Shown piece after piece: positions 1 through 12,948 of a stretch of DNA of 64,000 bases (positions are counted from its first letter, which is position 1; each line of letters opens with the position of its first letter). The DNA lies in NCBI RefSeq assembly GCF_019748365.1, contig NZ_JAIEPN010000027.1:1-64000 (forward strand), in the 5' to 3' direction. Source of the DNA: Novosphingobium sp. Its GTDB lineage: Bacteria > Pseudomonadota > Alphaproteobacteria > Sphingomonadales > Sphingomonadaceae. The translations under genes were made by a program, and so were the position numbers. The notes beneath the pieces were generated by a model that was not told the origin of the DNA, ran no database searches, and saw only the letters and a list, made by a program, of their open reading frames with translations.

Positions 1-2445
<2,445 letters not shown>

Positions 2446-2462
2446 TCTAGGGTATCAGAGCA

Positions 2463-3896
2463 ATGGGCAAGGCAACCGGCTTCCTCGAAATCGATCGCAA
2501 GGATCGCAGCTACGACGCGCCGCAGGAGCGTCTGAAGCACTACCGCGAGTTCGTCATCCCGCATGACGACACCACGCTCAAGGGCCAGGCGGCGCGCTGC
2601 ATGAACTGCGGCATTCCCTATTGTCACAACGGCTGCCCGGTGAACAACCAGATCCCGGACTGGAACCACCTCGTCTACGAGAACGACTGGCGCACCGCGC
2701 TCGACAATCTCCACTCGACGAACAACTTCCCGGAATTCACCGGCCGCATCTGCCCCGCCCCGTGCGAGGCCGCCTGCACGCTCAACCTCGTCGACCAGCC
2801 CGTCACCATCAAGTCGATCGAATGCTCGATCGTCGACAAGGGCTGGAAGGAAGGCTGGATCGAACCGCAGGTGCCCGCGCACAAGACGGGCAAGACCGTC
2901 GCGGTCGTCGGCTCCGGCCCGGCCGGGCTCGCCTGCGCGCAGCAACTCGCCCGCGCCGGCCACTCGGTGACGGTGTTCGAAAAGTCGGACCGCGTCGGCG
3001 GCCTGCTCCGCTACGGCATCCCCGATTTCAAGCTCGAGAAGCACCTCATCAACCGCCGCCTCGTCCAGATGATGGCCGAAGGCGTCGAGTTCCGCACCTC
3101 GGTCGAAGTCGGCGTCACCGTCTCGGTCGCCAATCTCCTCGAAAACTTCGACAAGGTCGTCCTCGCCGGCGGCGCCGAAGACCCGCGCCCCATCGGCATC
3201 CCCGGCTTCGAACTCCCCGGCGTGCGCTACGCCATGGAATTCCTCACCCAGCAGAACAAGCGCGTCGCCGGCGACGATGAAATCCGCGCCGCCCCGCGCG
3301 GCTCGCTCCTCGCCACCGGCAAGCACGTCGTTGTCATCGGCGGCGGCGATACCGGGTCGGACTGCGTCGGCACTTCCAACCGCCAGGGCGCCCTCTCGGT
3401 CACCCAGCTCGAAATCATGCCGCGCCCGCCCGAAAAGGAAGACAAGGCGCTGACCTGGCCCAACTGGCCGCTCAAGCTGCGCACGTCGTCCAGCCACGAG
3501 GAAGGCGTCGAACGCGAATTCGCCGTCCTCACCAAGCGCGTCCTCGGCGAGAACGACGTCTCCGGCCTCGAATGCGTCCGCGTCGAATGGAAGAACGGCA
3601 AGATGGAGGAAGTCGAAGGCAGCACCTTCGTCATCCCCGCCGATCTCATCCTCCTCGCCATGGGCTTCGTAGGCCCGCGCAAGCAGGGCCTGCTCGAACA
3701 GTCCGGCGTCGAACTCGACGCGCGCGGCAACGTCAAGGCGAACACCAGCGACTACCACACCAGCCACGAACGCATCTTCACCTGCGGCGACATGCGCCGC
3801 GGCCAGAGCCTCGTCGTCTGGGCCATCCGCGAAGGCCGCCAATGCGCCCGCGCCGTGGACGAAGCCCTGATGGGCGTGACAGAACTCCCGCACTAA
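2463..3896 (+). CDS. gltD: Glutamate synthase small subunit
   Basis: ORF with [23 protein letters not shown] Fe-S motif and [27 protein letters not shown] dinucleotide-binding motif; directly after gltB. Confidence 0.96.
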   Translation: MGKATGFLEIDRKDRSYDAPQERLKHYREFVIPHDDTTLKGQAARCMNCGIPYCHNGCPVNNQIPDWNHLVYENDWRTALDNLHSTNNFPEFTGRICPAPCEAACTLNLVDQPVTIKSIECSIVDKGWKEGWIEPQVPAHKTGKTVAVVGSGPAGLACAQQLARAGHSVTVFEKSDRVGGLLRYGIPDFKLEKHLINRRLVQMMAEGVEFRTSVEVGVTVSVANLLENFDKVVLAGGAEDPRPIGIPGFELPGVRYAMEFLTQQNKRVAGDDEIRAAPRGSLLATGKHVVVIGGGDTGSDCVGTSNRQGALSVTQLEIMPRPPEKEDKALTWPNWPLKLRTSSSHEEGVEREFAVLTKRVLGENDVSGLECVRVEWKNGKMEEVEGSTFVIPADLILLAMGFVGPRKQGLLEQSGVELDARGNVKANTSDYHTSHERIFTCGDMRRGQSLVVWAIREGRQCARAVDEALMGVTELPH

Positions 3897-3949
3897 TCCC
3901 TCCCCGGAACGGGGAGGGGGACCACCGCAGGTGGTGGAGGGGCGCCGCA

Positions 3950-3993
3950 CAGGAAAGAGCCTACGGCGGGCAAGGGCCATCGCCCTTGCATCC
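3950..3993. repeat. Hairpin repeat family A (cgggcaagggccatcgcccttgcatcc); inverted second copy at about 5504-5546
   Basis: 3967-3993 is the reverse complement of 5504-5530 with one mismatch; similarity extends into flanking bases. Confidence 0.7.
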
Positions 3994-4043
3994 CGTCATC
4001 TTCCCCGCGCCAACTTTACACCTCCGTCCCTCCCACCGCCCTT

Positions 4044-4124
4044 CGTCATTCCCGCGAAGGCGGGAATCCAGAGCCGCCCACCCCGCGCCAGCCGCCCTGG
4101 ATTCCCGCCTTCGCGGAAATGACG
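4044..4124. repeat. REP-like palindromic element (cgtcattcccgcgaaggcgggaatccag ... ctggattcccgccttcgcggaaatgacg)
   Basis: Two arms in inverted orientation; each arm also contains a small hairpin; family recurs at 9822, 14234, 21752, 26361 and 62272. Confidence 0.85.
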
Positions 4125-4164
4125 AAGGTTTGGGGCAAGGGCCATCACCCCCCGCATCCCTTCC

Positions 4165-4746
4165 TCAGGCCGCCCCACCGGCCACGCGCCGGGTCCGCCA
4201 CGCAGCAATCCGCAGCGCCAGCGCCGCCAATAGCAGCGGCACCACAGTCAGCCCTAACGAGCGCAGCTCGGGCTCGAAGACCATCGAGGCATAGCCCACA
4301 AGATAGTAGAGAAACACGATCTGCACGCCCGCCGCATGCAGGCGGTGCCACCATCGGCCCAACTGCTTCATCGAACCCGGGTTGGATGAGAAGGCCATCA
4401 GATAGATGACGGCATAGCCGACGATCCCGGCGGCGGGCTGCGGCGGGCTTCCCGGCTGGGCGATGTAGTTCAGGATGGCGGCCAGATGCACGGTATGGGT
4501 CAGCGCAAAGGCGAGGCCCAGCGAACGCCGGTTCCGGCTGAGCCATGCCGTCCACTGGCCCGGCCAGAGTCGATGGAGCGAGGAGGCCGTGTAGATCACC
4601 AGCACCAGCGGCACGCCGGCCCGCGCGGTGAAGCGCGCCATGTAGAGCGCGCGCTGAAGCGCATCCTGTCCCAGCACCTGGGCGAGCAGCAACGCAGTCG
4701 TGCTCGCCGCCAGGGCATAGAGAAACGGTTCGATCCGAAGGCGCAT
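4165..4746 (-). CDS. Ferric reductase-like / MsrQ-like transmembrane protein
   Basis: 193 aa with multiple hydrophobic helices and spaced His residues (HTVHLAAILNYIAQ). Confidence 0.5.
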   Translation of the reverse strand: MRLRIEPFLYALAASTTALLLAQVLGQDALQRALYMARFTARAGVPLVLVIYTASSLHRLWPGQWTAWLSRNRRSLGLAFALTHTVHLAAILNYIAQPGSPPQPAAGIVGYAVIYLMAFSSNPGSMKQLGRWWHRLHAAGVQIVFLYYLVGYASMVFEPELRSLGLTVVPLLLAALALRIAAWRTRRVAGGAA

Positions 4747-4807
4747 GGCGGACCTTTCAGGCTGGAGCGGACAGGGTAGGGGGCGAATCAGTCCAAATAA
4801 TCTCTAA

Positions 4808-4827
4808 AACCGTCCATATAGACGGTT
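4808..4827. promoter_or_regulatory. Candidate operator AACCGTC-CATATA-GACGGTT
   Basis: Perfect 7-bp inverted repeat between the divergent genes 4165..4746(-) and TetR 4911(+). Confidence 0.6.
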
Positions 4828-4910
4828 ATGGAAATCAGCCAGCCTTTTTCCCACCATCGTTGATCCGGCCGGGTTCGCGGCTATGGTGCGCGCCCAGACA
4901 AGGAACAGCG

Positions 4911-5486
4911 ATGGCAGACAGCATCAAGCGGAAAGGCCCCGGCGCGCGGCGCGAAGGCGTGCTCGATGCGGCGGAGGCGCTGGTGCTCGATACCGGCGCG
5001 GCGCACCTCACCATGGACGCGGTTGCGGCGCGCGCCGGGGTGAGCAAGGGCGGCGTGCTTCACCACTTTCCCACCAAGTCGCATCTGATTCAGGCCATGC
5101 TCGATCGGTTGCTGGTCGTGTTCGAAGCGGATTCGGTCGTGGTGGAGCGCCTTGCCGGCCCCGATCTCAGGGCGCAGATCCACGCCTGGATCCGCCTTGC
5201 CGAAACCCCCGATCCGAAGGTCGAAGGCATCGCCGCCGCGCTGCTCTCCGCCGCCGCCAACGAGCCGGAACTGCTGTCCCCCTTCGGCGTGATGATGCAG
5301 CAGCGCCTCGCGCAGCACCGCGCCCACCCGGACTATGCGCTGGCCCTCGCAGTCCGCACCGCGCTCGATGGCTACTGGCTCTGCAATGCGCTGCGCATGG
5401 GGCCGTTCACGCCCGAAGACCACACCGCATTCTTCGCGATGCTGCACACCATTGCCGAAGGGATCGGGAGCGGCGGCGGCGGCTAG
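4911..5486 (+). CDS. TetR/AcrR family transcriptional regulator
   Basis: N-terminal HTH (LTMDAVAARAGVSKGGVLHHFPTKSHLIQAML) and TetR length; start placed at MADSIKRKG. Confidence 0.85.
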   Translation: MADSIKRKGPGARREGVLDAAEALVLDTGAAHLTMDAVAARAGVSKGGVLHHFPTKSHLIQAMLDRLLVVFEADSVVVERLAGPDLRAQIHAWIRLAETPDPKVEGIAAALLSAAANEPELLSPFGVMMQQRLAQHRAHPDYALALAVRTALDGYWLCNALRMGPFTPEDHTAFFAMLHTIAEGIGSGGGG

Positions 5487-5503
5487 CGACGGCTGAAGTT
5501 TGG

Positions 5504-5546
5504 GGATGCAAGGGCAATGGCCCTTGCCCGCCGGAGGCCTTCTTCC
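5504..5546. repeat. Hairpin repeat family A, second copy (inverted relative to 3950-3993)
   Basis: ggatgcaagggcaatggcccttgcccg matches the reverse complement of 3967-3993. Confidence 0.7.
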
Positions 5547-5636
5547 TCAGCAACCGCCCAAACCCCTCCGTCATCGGCTGCGCCGATGCCACCTCCCCAT
5601 GTGTGCTGCGCAAAAATGGAGAGGGCGAAGGGCACA

Positions 5637-5664
5637 ATAAATAACAGACGCGTCTGTTATTTAT
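5637..5664. promoter_or_regulatory. Perfect 28-bp palindrome ATAAATAACAGACGCGTCTGTTATTTAT (operator-like)
   Basis: Base-by-base self-complementarity checked over 14+14 bp; lies between convergent genes. Confidence 0.6.
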
Positions 5665-5815
5665 AAACCGCTGTCCTACAGGCCGTCACCTGCGGCATGG
5701 TCCGGTGATGGTCCTCAGCCAGCCCCGCATTTCTGCCGCTTCCCATGCCCATCGGCGTGGCAAAAAGGCACCAGTCGGGGCCCTGACATTTCCGCTCAGG
5801 ACTGTGTCAACTGTG

Positions 5816-7207
5816 TCAACTTGCCGGACGAATCACCCCGTAGAGGTCATGCGCGTCGGCGTCTTCCACCAGCACCTCGGCGAAGTCGCCGGCCTTCAGA
5901 TCGGCAGGCACGTTGCGCAGGTAGACCGCCCCGTCGATTTCCGGGGCGTCGGCCTGGCTGCGGGCGGTGGCGCCGATGTCGCCGTCTTCGTCGGGTTCGC
6001 CGACTTCGTCGATGATGACGGGGATCGTGCGGCCCACCTTGGCGGCGAGTTTGGCGGCGCTGATCGCTTCGGTCTTGGCCATGATCCGGGCGTAGCGTTC
6101 TTCCTTGACCTCTTCCGGCACCGGATCGGGCAGGTCGTTGGCGGCGGCGCCGGCGACGGGTTCGAAACGGAAGGCGCCGACTCGGTCGAGCTGCGCTTCG
6201 TCGAGCCAGTCGAGCAGGTACTTGAAGTCTGCCTCGGTCTCGCCGGGGAAGCCGACGACGAAGCTGGAGCGGACGGCGATGTCCGGGCAGATCGCGCGCC
6301 AGGCTTTGAGGCGTTCGAGCACCTTGGCCTCGTTGGCGGGGCGCTTCATGGCGCGCAGCACATTGGGGCTGGCGTGCTGGAAGGGGATATCGAGGTAGGG
6401 CGTGAGCAGCCCTTCGGCCATCAGCGGGATGACGGCATCGACGTGGGGGTAGGGGTAGACGTAGTGGAGGCGCACCCACGGCGTGTGGCCGTCCGGCGTC
6501 TTCAGCTGGCCGAGTTCGCGGGCGAGGTCGGTCATGTGGGTGCGGACTTCGCGACCCTTCCAGGTGCGCGTTTCGTGGCGGACGTCGACGCCGTAGGCCG
6601 AGGTGTCCTGGCTGATGACGAGGAGTTCGCGCGTGCCGGCGGCGACGAGCTTTTCCGCCTCCCGCAGCACCGCATCAATGCGGCGGCTGGCCAATTTGCC
6701 GCGCAGGCTCGGGATGATGCAGAAGGCGCAGGCGTGGTTGCAGCCTTCGGAAATCTTGAGGTAGCTGTAGTGGCGCGGGGTAAGCTTGACGTCGCCCGGA
6801 TCGGCCTGTGGGATGAGGTCGACATAGGGGCTGATCGAGGGCGGCGCGGCTTCGTGGACGGCTTCGACGACGGCTTCGTACTGGTGCGCGCCCGTCACGG
6901 CAAGGACGCTGGGGAACTTCGCGCGGATCACGTCCGCTTCGTTGCCCATGCACCCGGTCACGATCACACGGCCGTTTTCGGCGATGGCTTCGCCGATGGC
7001 GGCGAGGCTTTCCTCCTTGGCGCTATCAAGGAAGCCGCAGGTGTTGACGAGGACGACGTCGGCCCCGGCGTAGTCCGCGCTCATGGCATAGCCATCGGCG
7101 CGCAGGCGGGTGAGGATGCGTTCGCTATCGACGAGCGCCTTGGGGCAGCCGAGGCTGACCATGCCGACCTTGGGGGCTTCGGGCAGGATGATGGGTGTGG
7201 TGGCCAT
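5816..7207 (-). CDS. rimO: Ribosomal protein S12 methylthiotransferase
   Basis: MTTase N-terminus ([19 protein letters not shown]), radical SAM CX3CX2C ([23 protein letters not shown]) and TRAM-like C-terminus. Confidence 0.95.
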   Translation of the reverse strand: MATTPIILPEAPKVGMVSLGCPKALVDSERILTRLRADGYAMSADYAGADVVLVNTCGFLDSAKEESLAAIGEAIAENGRVIVTGCMGNEADVIRAKFPSVLAVTGAHQYEAVVEAVHEAAPPSISPYVDLIPQADPGDVKLTPRHYSYLKISEGCNHACAFCIIPSLRGKLASRRIDAVLREAEKLVAAGTRELLVISQDTSAYGVDVRHETRTWKGREVRTHMTDLARELGQLKTPDGHTPWVRLHYVYPYPHVDAVIPLMAEGLLTPYLDIPFQHASPNVLRAMKRPANEAKVLERLKAWRAICPDIAVRSSFVVGFPGETEADFKYLLDWLDEAQLDRVGAFRFEPVAGAAANDLPDPVPEEVKEERYARIMAKTEAISAAKLAAKVGRTIPVIIDEVGEPDEDGDIGATARSQADAPEIDGAVYLRNVPADLKAGDFAEVLVEDADAHDLYGVIRPAS

Positions 7208-7316
7208 GGCGGGGGCGCTTACGCGATAATTGGCGGCGCGTCACGGCACCTTGTGGCGGTTTGCCAATCGGGCGGGGCGGGCCTAGGCACTGGGCACTTG
7301 CAAACGGGGTGGCGCG

Positions 7317-7679
7317 ATGGGTCCGGTGAACTGGGTGGCTGTGGTTGCGGCGGGGCTGGCGGCGCTGGTGTTCGGGCTCGTCTGGCACGGCCCGGCGGCG
7401 CGGCGGGCGGGGCAGGTGGTGCTGGCGGGCGCGCTGTTGCTGCTCACTTCCGCGATGATGGGGCACATGTTCGCGCGGGTCGGCGCGGCGACCTTGGCGG
7501 TGAAGCCGTGGCTCTATTTCATGATGTCGGGCGGGCTGGCGCTGGCCTTTGTCGCCCCGGCGCTGGCGATTGGCGAGGCGCGGGGCGGGGCTTCAGCGGG
7601 CGCGGTTCTGCGCGGGGCCTTGTTCTGGATCGCCAGCTATCTGGTGATGGGCACGGTGTTCTGGCTCTTCAAAGCCTGA
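7317..7679 (+). CDS. DUF1761-like small membrane protein
   Basis: 120 aa, four hydrophobic segments, N-terminal MGPVNWVAVVAAGLAALVFGLVWHGP. Confidence 0.6.
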   Translation: MGPVNWVAVVAAGLAALVFGLVWHGPAARRAGQVVLAGALLLLTSAMMGHMFARVGAATLAVKPWLYFMMSGGLALAFVAPALAIGEARGGASAGAVLRGALFWIASYLVMGTVFWLFKA

Positions 7680-8204
7680 TCGGCAGATAGAGCGCCGGGT
7701 TGCGGGGGCTGGTGCCCTTGCGCAGTTCGAAATGGAGGCCGGGGCGCCTGGCCTCGCCGCTCTTGCCAATGCGGGCGATGACCTGGCGGGCCTTCACCTG
7801 CTGGCCTTCCTTCACCATCACCTTGCCGAGATAGGCATAGGCCGTGACCCAGCCGCCGGTGTGTTCGATCACGATCAGCTGGCCGAAGCGTTCGGGCTCC
7901 TTGCCGGCGAAGACGACCTTGCCGGCGGCGGCGGCGTGGACGGTCATCCCGGCGAAGGCGGCGAGATCGATGCCGTTGTTGGGCAGGCCCTTGACCGGCG
8001 CACCGAATTTCGCGGTGACGGCGCCGGAGGTGGGCCAGGTCAGGCGGGGGGCGGTGGCATCGCGCTTTTCCGGAGGCTTGGCTGGAGGCTTGGTGGCCGT
8101 CGGCGCAGCCCGGTGCTTGGGCGGGAGCAGGTTCTCCGGCTGGGCATGCGCGGCCAGCCCTGCGGGCAGGACCAGCGCCGCCGCGGCCAGCCGGAACGCC
8201 CGCA

Positions 8205-8205
<1 letters not shown>
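7669..8205 (-). CDS. M23 family metallopeptidase (LytM-like)
   Basis: Conserved G-I-D-L..., VIVEHTGGWVTAYAYL, GLHFELRKGTSPRNPALYL. Confidence 0.85.
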
Positions 8206-9714
<1,509 letters not shown>

Positions 9715-9821
9715 GGGATTGCTCCTCCATTGGGGCTTGGTGTGGAGGCCTTATGCGCGTGCCTTGGTGGGCGGACATTGATGCGGATCAAGTGGGGACG
9801 TCGGCGTTCTGTCCCGATCTT

Positions 9822-9900
9822 CGTCATCCCCGCGGAGGCGGGGGTCCAGGGCGAAGGTGCGCTGTGGCCGCTCTGGATCCCCGCCTTCGCGGGGATGACG
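9822..9900. repeat. REP-like palindromic element (cgtcatccccgcggaggcgg ... ccgccttcgcggggatgacg)
   Basis: Same family as 4044-4124. Confidence 0.85.
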
Positions 9901-9940
9901 AGGCGGTAGGGGGATGACGAGGCGGTAGGGGGATGACGAG
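9894..9940. repeat. Short tandem repeat, 19-bp period (gatgacgaggcggtagggg)
   Basis: gatgacg recurs at 9894, 9913 and 9932 with identical spacer. Confidence 0.8.
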
Positions 9941-9997
9941 GGGGCGTGTCGCGCTTGGTGTCTCGACTTCGCTCGACACGAACGGTGAGGGACGGGG

Positions 9998-10534
9998 TTA
10001 AAGTTGGCGGTACCTTTCGTGCCCACCCCCAAGTATCTCCAGGATCGGCAGCGGGAAGGCCGCGTTGGGATTGAACACCGGCTGGTCCGGGATCGGGTGC
10101 GACCAATCGAGCACATAGTTGCGCCGCGCGATGCGCCATTCGGTCCCGCGCTTTGCGAAGGTGTCGAGATAGCGGCCGCCGTATAGCGTGCCGGCGTAAG
10201 TGCCGTCTTCGCCCTGCCGCGCGCCGGCGGTGAGGCCATAGGTTTCGACTTCGGCATGCGATCCATCGACAAGGCGGATGGCCGGCGGGCCGCTCAGGTG
10301 CCAGCGCCGTGCGCTGCGGCGTTCGATGGCCATGACGACGGGGACGAACTCGGCGGCGCTGCCCTTGAAGAAGCCGTAGTCGACCGCGGCATCGGGCCAG
10401 AAGCAGCTGGCCTGTCCTTCCTCGTCGAGCCAATCGAGCGTGTGCGAGTAGCGCGCCAGCACATCGATGATCGCGTCCTTGGCGAGCAGATCATCTAGCG
10501 AGGTGGCAGCGGTCATGCGCGGCCGGTCCACCAT
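9998..10534 (-). CDS. NTF2/SnoaL-like protein
   Basis: 178 aa; LLAKDAIIDVLARYSHTLDWLDEE...TYAGTLYGGRYLDTFAKRGTEWRIARRNYVLDW typical of the SnoaL_4 fold. Confidence 0.75.
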   Translation of the reverse strand: MVDRPRMTAATSLDDLLAKDAIIDVLARYSHTLDWLDEEGQASCFWPDAAVDYGFFKGSAAEFVPVVMAIERRSARRWHLSGPPAIRLVDGSHAEVETYGLTAGARQGEDGTYAGTLYGGRYLDTFAKRGTEWRIARRNYVLDWSHPIPDQPVFNPNAAFPLPILEILGGGHERYRQL

Positions 10535-10914
10535 GCGGGAATGGTGAGCGGGAAGCGTTCCTGCGCGGTCTTCAGGTCCGCATCCGCATCGGCAGGAAGC
10601 GGCGCATCGACCGTCGGCGGGAGGCCGCCGCCCGCGCCCTTGACCGGGTCGAGGTATTCGAGGCGGATGCCATCGAGCACGGCGGCAAAGTCATGGCCTT
10701 CATGGTGCGGCGACATCTGGTGGCGGTAGAAGGTGGCCTTGTCGTCGAAGGAGAGCAGGCAATAGTAGAGGTTCGGTTCCTCGCCCTTCCAGTATTCGTA
10801 GCGCTTCACGCCGGTTTCGGTGGTCCAGGTCTGGTGGGCCATATCGGCCATGATCGCCTCCCACTTCTCCTCGGTGCCGGGCTTGATCCTGATGTGCGCG
10901 AGAAGGGTGGTCAT
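10513..10914 (-). CDS. ABM (antibiotic biosynthesis monooxygenase-like, dimeric alpha-beta barrel) protein
   Basis: MTTLLAHIRIKPGTEEKWEAIMADMAHQTWTTETGVKRYEYW. Confidence 0.65.
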   Translation of the reverse strand: MTTLLAHIRIKPGTEEKWEAIMADMAHQTWTTETGVKRYEYWKGEEPNLYYCLLSFDDKATFYRHQMSPHHEGHDFAAVLDGIRLEYLDPVKGAGGGLPPTVDAPLPADADADLKTAQERFPLTIPAWWTGRA

Positions 10915-12233
10915 GCCGTGGTCTCCGTTTCGAAGGTGCAGTGAAGCGCGAGCGTGCCGAGCATGATGCCCGGCTGGTGGAGGAAGGTGTTGCCGGGGGC
11001 GTAATCGAGGCTGGCGAGCCGGTCGCACAGGCGGTTCCACGCGATGGTCTGTTCGAGCCGCGAGAGGCCGGTGCCGGGGCAGACGCGCGGGCCGGCGGAG
11101 AAGGCGAGGTGGCGGGTGACGGCGGCGCGGTCGAGCTTCAACTCCAGCGGGTCCTCGAATTCGTCGGGGTCGATATTGGCGGCGCCCCAGCGCAAGTGGA
11201 GGGAGGAGCCTGCGGGGACATGGACGCCCTGAAACACCTCGTCCTGCGAGGTGATGCGGGTGGAGAGGCCCTGGGTCGGCGAGCGCAAGCGCATGCCTTC
11301 CTCGGTGAACGGGCGGATGAGGGCGCGGTCAGCCTTGATCTTGGCGAAGAGGCCGGGGCGTTCGATCAGCAACTGCGCTTGTTCGACGAGGGCGTACTGC
11401 GTGGTTTCCAGCCCGCCGATAACCATGGCGTAGACGATCCCGTCGATCTCGTCGTCGGTGAGCTTGCGGTCCAGCGCCTCGTAATGGACCTGCGTGAGGA
11501 AGCTGATCATGTCCTCGCCCGGATTGGCGCGGCGGCAGCGGACGTGATCCCGCACATAGTCCGAGAAACCGGCGAGGAGGCGGAACTTCTCGGCGGACTG
11601 TTCGGGCGTCAGAATATTGTTGTGCCCGCAGCCGTGGACATAGGACATGACCTGCGCATTGCCCCAGATCTCGAGGTCCTTCACGTCCTCCAGCGGGAAG
11701 CCGAGCACGCTGGCCATCGTGCGCTGGGGCAGGGGCCGGGCGAAATCGGCGACGAAATCGAACTGTTCGCCGGCGATCCACTGGTCAATCAGCGCATCAA
11801 CGTGGCCGGTGATCATGGCCTCGTGCCGCTTGGCGCCGGGGCCGACCCACGGATCGGTGAGCTGCTGGCGGTGCGCGCGCCACAGTTCTGGATTGGGGCG
11901 CAGCGAGGCGATCGATTTCACCATGGCATCGATATCGGGCATCGCGCGGACCGAGGCGGGATCGGCCTTGCGGGCTTCGAGCAGAAGCGAGAGCGTCGGT
12001 GGATACCTCTCCCAATCGCGCACAACGCGGGCGATGTCCTCGTACTTGGAGAGGATGAAGGCGTCGCGGTCCGGGGTCAGCCCTTCGCCGGGGAGGCGCA
12101 GCACGGGCGCTTCGGCGTGGAGGATGGCATAGGCCTCATACCAGTGCTCGGCCGCGCCGGGGGCGAAGAGATCGACGTCCGCCAGCGCACGCGGACACGC
12201 CATCGGGCTCAGCTCGTGATTGACGTGGCGCAT
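10911..12233 (-). CDS. Cytochrome P450
   Basis: I-helix GGLETT, heme-binding FSAGPRVCPGTGLSRLE, K-helix region. Confidence 0.93.
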   Translation of the reverse strand: MRHVNHELSPMACPRALADVDLFAPGAAEHWYEAYAILHAEAPVLRLPGEGLTPDRDAFILSKYEDIARVVRDWERYPPTLSLLLEARKADPASVRAMPDIDAMVKSIASLRPNPELWRAHRQQLTDPWVGPGAKRHEAMITGHVDALIDQWIAGEQFDFVADFARPLPQRTMASVLGFPLEDVKDLEIWGNAQVMSYVHGCGHNNILTPEQSAEKFRLLAGFSDYVRDHVRCRRANPGEDMISFLTQVHYEALDRKLTDDEIDGIVYAMVIGGLETTQYALVEQAQLLIERPGLFAKIKADRALIRPFTEEGMRLRSPTQGLSTRITSQDEVFQGVHVPAGSSLHLRWGAANIDPDEFEDPLELKLDRAAVTRHLAFSAGPRVCPGTGLSRLEQTIAWNRLCDRLASLDYAPGNTFLHQPGIMLGTLALHCTFETETTA

Positions 12234-12360
12234 GGCCCTCTCCCCCGGCTTTATCCAAATAGCCAGTTGTTGTGGGGGGGATGGTGCATGACCAATGCGC
12301 AGGCTGCCATGCTCACTTTTGCCAAGACCATAAAGGGCAGCGGCTATGGGAGATCACAGC

Positions 12361-12948
12361 ATGACCCGCGTCGCCAAGATTGCGCCCGAGGACTGGGACC
12401 CGCGCCTGCGTGCAGCGCTGAAGCCGGAAGACCGCACCGAGATCGAACAGGGGATGATCCGCTTCCTTGCCCACTGCCCCGATCAGGTGCTGGGGATGAT
12501 GCAGTTTGCGGGCGCGCTGAAGGTGCATCGCCAGTTGCCCGAGAAGCTGGTCGAGCTGGTGCGGCTGCGCGTCGCGTTCTTCAACCAGTGCCGCAGCTGC
12601 ATGGCGATCCGCTATACCGACGCGCTGGAGGACGGCGTGACCGAGGACCTCGTCTGCTCGCTGGAGCGGCCTCAGGAGGCCGAGAACCTGACACCGGCGG
12701 AGAAGGCCGCGATCAAGTTCGGCGAGGCGTTCGCGACCGACCATCTGCGCATCGACGAGGCGATGTACGCTTCGCTGCGCGAACATTTCAGCGAGTCCGA
12801 GATTGTCGAACTGGGCATGACCTGCGCGTTTTTCGTTGGCTTCGGGCGCCTGGCGGCGACCTTGCACATGGTCGAGGAACTGCCCGATGCGTTCCGGCGC
12901 GAAGGCGTGGTCGCGCCCTGGGGCGAGGAACGGGTGGTGGTGCGATGA
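12361..12948 (+). CDS. Carboxymuconolactone decarboxylase family (AhpD-like) protein
   Basis: CxxC-containing LVRLRVAFFNQCRSCMAIRYTDAL; alternative in-frame start at 12346. Confidence 0.8.
   Translation: MTRVAKIAPEDWDPRLRAALKPEDRTEIEQGMIRFLAHCPDQVLGMMQFAGALKVHRQLPEKLVELVRLRVAFFNQCRSCMAIRYTDALEDGVTEDLVCSLERPQEAENLTPAEKAAIKFGEAFATDHLRIDEAMYASLREHFSESEIVELGMTCAFFVGFGRLAATLHMVEELPDAFRREGVVAPWGEERVVVR

Noticed and set aside
5802-5820. ctgtgtcaactgtgtcaac short tandem repeat downstream of rimO
   Set aside because: Two copies of a 9-mer only; no functional support.
5705-7690. 661-aa plus-strand ORF opposite rimO
   Set aside because: Antisense shadow; rimO motifs on the minus strand are unambiguous.
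10061-10085. gggattgaac match to the tRNA-Val 3' region, considered as an att direct repeat
   Set aside because: Only about 10 bp, inside the NTF2-like CDS; too short to support an attachment site.
10941-12944. N-terminal extension of the 1089-aa plus-strand ORF
   Set aside because: Read-through of antisense P450 sequence into the real P450 that starts at 12945 with an ATGA overlap.
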